Source: Gammaproteobacteria bacterium (GTDB taxonomy: Bacteria; Pseudomonadota; Gammaproteobacteria; S012-40). From it: a stretch of 34,258 nt of DNA. The notes below the pieces were generated by a model. It saw only the letters and a program-made list of their open reading frames with translations. It did not search any database and was not told where the DNA came from. The number at the start of each line of letters is the position of its first letter. Position 1 is the first letter of the stretch. The stretch lies in assembly GCA_029879945.1 (NCBI GenBank), contig JAOUPJ010000002.1, forward strand, positions 1 to 34,258. The letters run 5' to 3'. Shown here piece by piece: positions 32,450 to 34,258 of this stretch. The position numbers were made by a program, and so were the translations under genes.

Positions 32450-33220
32450 CTAACGAACGATACCCCGAGTGACCTGCTTAAGGAATTTCACCAACTCGGC
32501 CACTTCATGGGTCTGATTGGCTTGTTCTTCCAGGTCCACCAGGGCCTCTTTCAGTGTCTTTCCAGAACGGTAAAGGGTTTTGTAGGCACGCTTGAGTCCC
32601 ACCAGGGCCTCACTGCTGAACCCACGTCGTTTCAAGCCTTCAGTGTTCAGCCCGTGTGTCTCGGCCATATGACCAGAAACCATAACATAGGGAGGCACAT
32701 CCTTGGAGATCACGCTGTTCATGGCAGTAAAACAATGCGCTCCGATGCGGCAAAACTGGTGAACCAGCGTAAAGCCCCCCAGGATGGCGTAGTCGTCCAC
32801 ATACACATGGCCAGCCAAAGAGGCGCTATTGGCAAATGTGGTGTTATTACCGATGACACAGTCATGCGCAATATGCACGTAGGCCATGATCCAGTTGTTG
32901 TCGCCAATGATAGTGCTGCCGCGGTCTTGCGTGGTTCCCCGATTGATGGTGACAAACTCCCGGATAGTGTTTCCGGAACCTATGACCAGGGTGGTCTCTT
33001 CGTCGGCGTATTTCTTGTCTTGGGGCGCGCCACCGATGGAAGCGAATTGGAAAATGGTGTTATTTTCGCCTAACTGGGTGGGCCCCTGTATCACGACATG
33101 GGGGCCGATCTTGTTTCCGGCGGCGATTTGCACGCCCTTTCCCACGATTGAGTAGGCCCCAATCTCTACGTTTTGATCAATTTCCGCTTTGGGATCGATC
33201 ACAGCGGTAGGATGTATCAC
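32450..33220 (-). CDS. lpxA: UDP-N-acetylglucosamine acyltransferase, GTG start
   Basis: LpxA adds the first 3-hydroxyacyl chain to UDP-GlcNAc, the opening step of lipid A synthesis. The 256-residue protein is a left-handed parallel beta-helix: hexapeptide repeats ([LIV]-G-x-x-x-x) fill residues 1-190. The catalytic histidine is H119 in VHIAHDCVIGN (E. coli H125), with FANSASLAGHV and GAHCFTAMNS following. The start is GTG (33218-33220), whose first base is the last base of the fabZ TAG stop, so lpxA translation is coupled to fabZ. Length fits the family. Confidence 0.97.
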   Translation of the reverse strand: MIHPTAVIDPKAEIDQNVEIGAYSIVGKGVQIAAGNKIGPHVVIQGPTQLGENNTIFQFASIGGAPQDKKYADEETTLVIGSGNTIREFVTINRGTTQDRGSTIIGDNNWIMAYVHIAHDCVIGNNTTFANSASLAGHVYVDDYAILGGFTLVHQFCRIGAHCFTAMNSVISKDVPPYVMVSGHMAETHGLNTEGLKRRGFSSEALVGLKRAYKTLYRSGKTLKEALVDLEEQANQTHEVAELVKFLKQVTRGIVR

Positions 33221-33675
33221 TATTCCGCGTCCTTTTCAGCGCACATGAGATCTGCGCTCGCTACTACATTACCTGCCACCAGGGCCTGGGCCTTGAACTT
33301 CCAGATTCCCCGGGAATTCTTTACATGCTCTACGAATAATTCTATCTGATCACCCGGTTCTACGGGAGACTTGAAACGGGCATTATCGATGCCCACCAGG
33401 TAAATCAGTTTTTTGCTGTCCGGTGTTCTACCGATTGCCTCAAAGGCCAATAGACCGGTGGCCTGAGCCAGGGCCTCAATGATGAGCACTCCAGGCATGA
33501 CCGGCTTCTGTGGGAAGTGCCCAATAAAATACGGTTCATTAATGGTGACATTCTTGATGGCCTTGAGATAAACCCCAGATTCCATCTCGGTAATTCGATC
33601 TACCAACAGGAATGGATAGCGATGAGGGAGCAGATCCAATATTTCCTTAATTCCACTCGATTCCAAACGAGACAC
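33220..33675 (-). CDS. fabZ: 3-hydroxyacyl-[acyl-carrier-protein] dehydratase
   Basis: FabZ dehydrates 3-hydroxyacyl-ACP in fatty acid elongation and competes with LpxA/LpxD for 3-hydroxymyristoyl-ACP, which explains why these genes are grouped. The 151-residue hotdog-fold protein has LLPHRYPFLLVDRI near residue 15 and the active-site segment HFPQKPVMPGVLIIEALAQ with H53 and E67 as catalytic residues. It ends one base into lpxA and begins 3 bases after lpxD. Confidence 0.97.
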   Translation of the reverse strand: MSRLESSGIKEILDLLPHRYPFLLVDRITEMESGVYLKAIKNVTINEPYFIGHFPQKPVMPGVLIIEALAQATGLLAFEAIGRTPDSKKLIYLVGIDNARFKSPVEPGDQIELFVEHVKNSRGIWKFKAQALVAGNVVASADLMCAEKDAE

Positions 33676-33678
33676 CTC

Positions 33679-34258
33679 TTAAACCTTTTCCGCTTCAAAA
33701 CTCTTAAGCCGATCTTCCATCTCTTTAAGCTTATTTTCAAGCTTTTCCAGACGTCGGAAACGAGCAACATTTTTTCGCCAAACAGCATTAGGCTCTGCGG
33801 GCATCCCGGAAGAATACACGCCAGGCTCACGGGTACTACGGGTAATCATGGACATGCCTGTAAACATCACATTATCACAGATGGTGATGTGTCCGGTCAT
33901 GGCGGAAGCCCCACCGATGGCCACATTCTTACCCAGTTTGGCACTGCCAGCAATGCCAACCAAGCCGGCGATAGCACAGTGCTCACCCACTTGAACATTA
34001 TGAGCAATATGGACCAGATTATCGATCTTGGTGCCATTGCCTATGAGGGTGTCTTTAATCGCACCTCGATCGATGGCCACATTGGCACCGATTTCCACGT
34101 CGTCTCCCACGATTACCCGACCCAACTGAGGAATCTTGACCCATTTCTCCCCATCTTTGGCATTGCCAAAGCCATCACTCCCAATGACCGAACCGCCATG
34201 GATCAGTACCCTTGATCCGATTTGTACATCGTCATAGATTGTTACGTTTGCAACCAGG
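33679..34258 (-). CDS. lpxD: UDP-3-O-acylglucosamine N-acyltransferase, C-terminal part (N-terminus beyond right edge)
   Basis: LpxD adds the second 3-hydroxyacyl chain (N-linked) to the lipid A precursor. The minus-strand frame runs open to the right edge, giving the C-terminal 192 residues of a protein normally about 340 long. It shows the LpxD beta-helix signature VIGSDGFGNA..WVKIPQLG, then VGDDVEIGANVAIDRGAIKDT, HNVQVGEHCAIAG (His matching the catalytic histidine) and AIGGASAMTGHI, ending in a helical tail (LENKLKEMEDRLKSFEAEKV). The internal TTG at 34123-34125 is not a real start; homology continues upstream without a break. Confidence 0.96.
   Translation of the reverse strand, partial: LVANVTIYDDVQIGSRVLIHGGSVIGSDGFGNAKDGEKWVKIPQLGRVIVGDDVEIGANVAIDRGAIKDTLIGNGTKIDNLVHIAHNVQVGEHCAIAGLVGIAGSAKLGKNVAIGGASAMTGHITICDNVMFTGMSMITRSTREPGVYSSGMPAEPNAVWRKNVARFRRLEKLENKLKEMEDRLKSFEAEKV

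Overview
This window looks like chromosomal housekeeping DNA from a gammaproteobacterium that I cannot place more finely. Three things point that way: the lpxD-fabZ-lpxA-lpxB-rnhB-dnaE-accA-tilS order on the minus strand, the pyrG-kdsA-eno block, and a type I AroG-like DAHP synthase. Lipid A, KDO and outer-membrane barrel genes show a Gram-negative envelope. I see no tRNA, rRNA, CRISPR array, intact insertion sequence or phage gene.

Layout. 1-1.8 kb (minus): the N-terminal two thirds of a UbiB/ABC1 kinase-like gene, cut by the window edge, behind a helical protein of unknown function. 2.0-5.8 kb (plus): a thioredoxin-like protein, a PAS-GGDEF-EAL c-di-GMP protein and a methyltransferase-like protein of unknown role. 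5.8-6.7 kb (minus): an exported Sel1-repeat protein. 6.8-11.0 kb (plus): a UMF1-type transporter, a guanine-deaminase-like enzyme, then mobA, mobB and moeA for the last steps of molybdenum cofactor synthesis. 11.1-11.6 kb (minus): a lysine/alanine-rich histone H1-like protein, then about 1.2 kb with no convincing gene. 12.9-13.7 kb (minus): an outer-membrane barrel protein. 13.9-17.0 kb (plus): DAHP synthase, a small membrane protein and a ceramidase-like enzyme. 17.0-22.3 kb (minus): eno, kdsA, pyrG and a TPR/beta-barrel protein. 22.5-24.5 kb (minus): an ECF sigma factor, its zinc-finger anti-sigma factor, and an exported, very acidic protein built of 11-residue repeats. 24.7-34.3 kb (minus): tilS, accA, dnaE, rnhB, lpxB, lpxA, fabZ and lpxD, the last cut by the right edge.

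How it works together. lpxA, lpxB, lpxD, fabZ, kdsA and accA jointly supply lipid A, KDO and fatty-acid precursors, packed with replication (dnaE, rnhB), tRNA modification (tilS) and CTP supply (pyrG; CTP also activates KDO). The mob/moe group inserts molybdenum and adds the GMP nucleotide to the cofactor. The least conventional part is the ECF sigma operon. It has an ECF-like promoter (GGAACC-N16-CGTGTT) in front of its own sigma gene and a leader that can form two mutually exclusive hairpins. It ends in a gene for a periplasmic hendecad-repeat protein, which I think is the best candidate here for an undescribed envelope-stress effector. The gene-poor 11.66-12.88 kb stretch is the second place worth a closer look.
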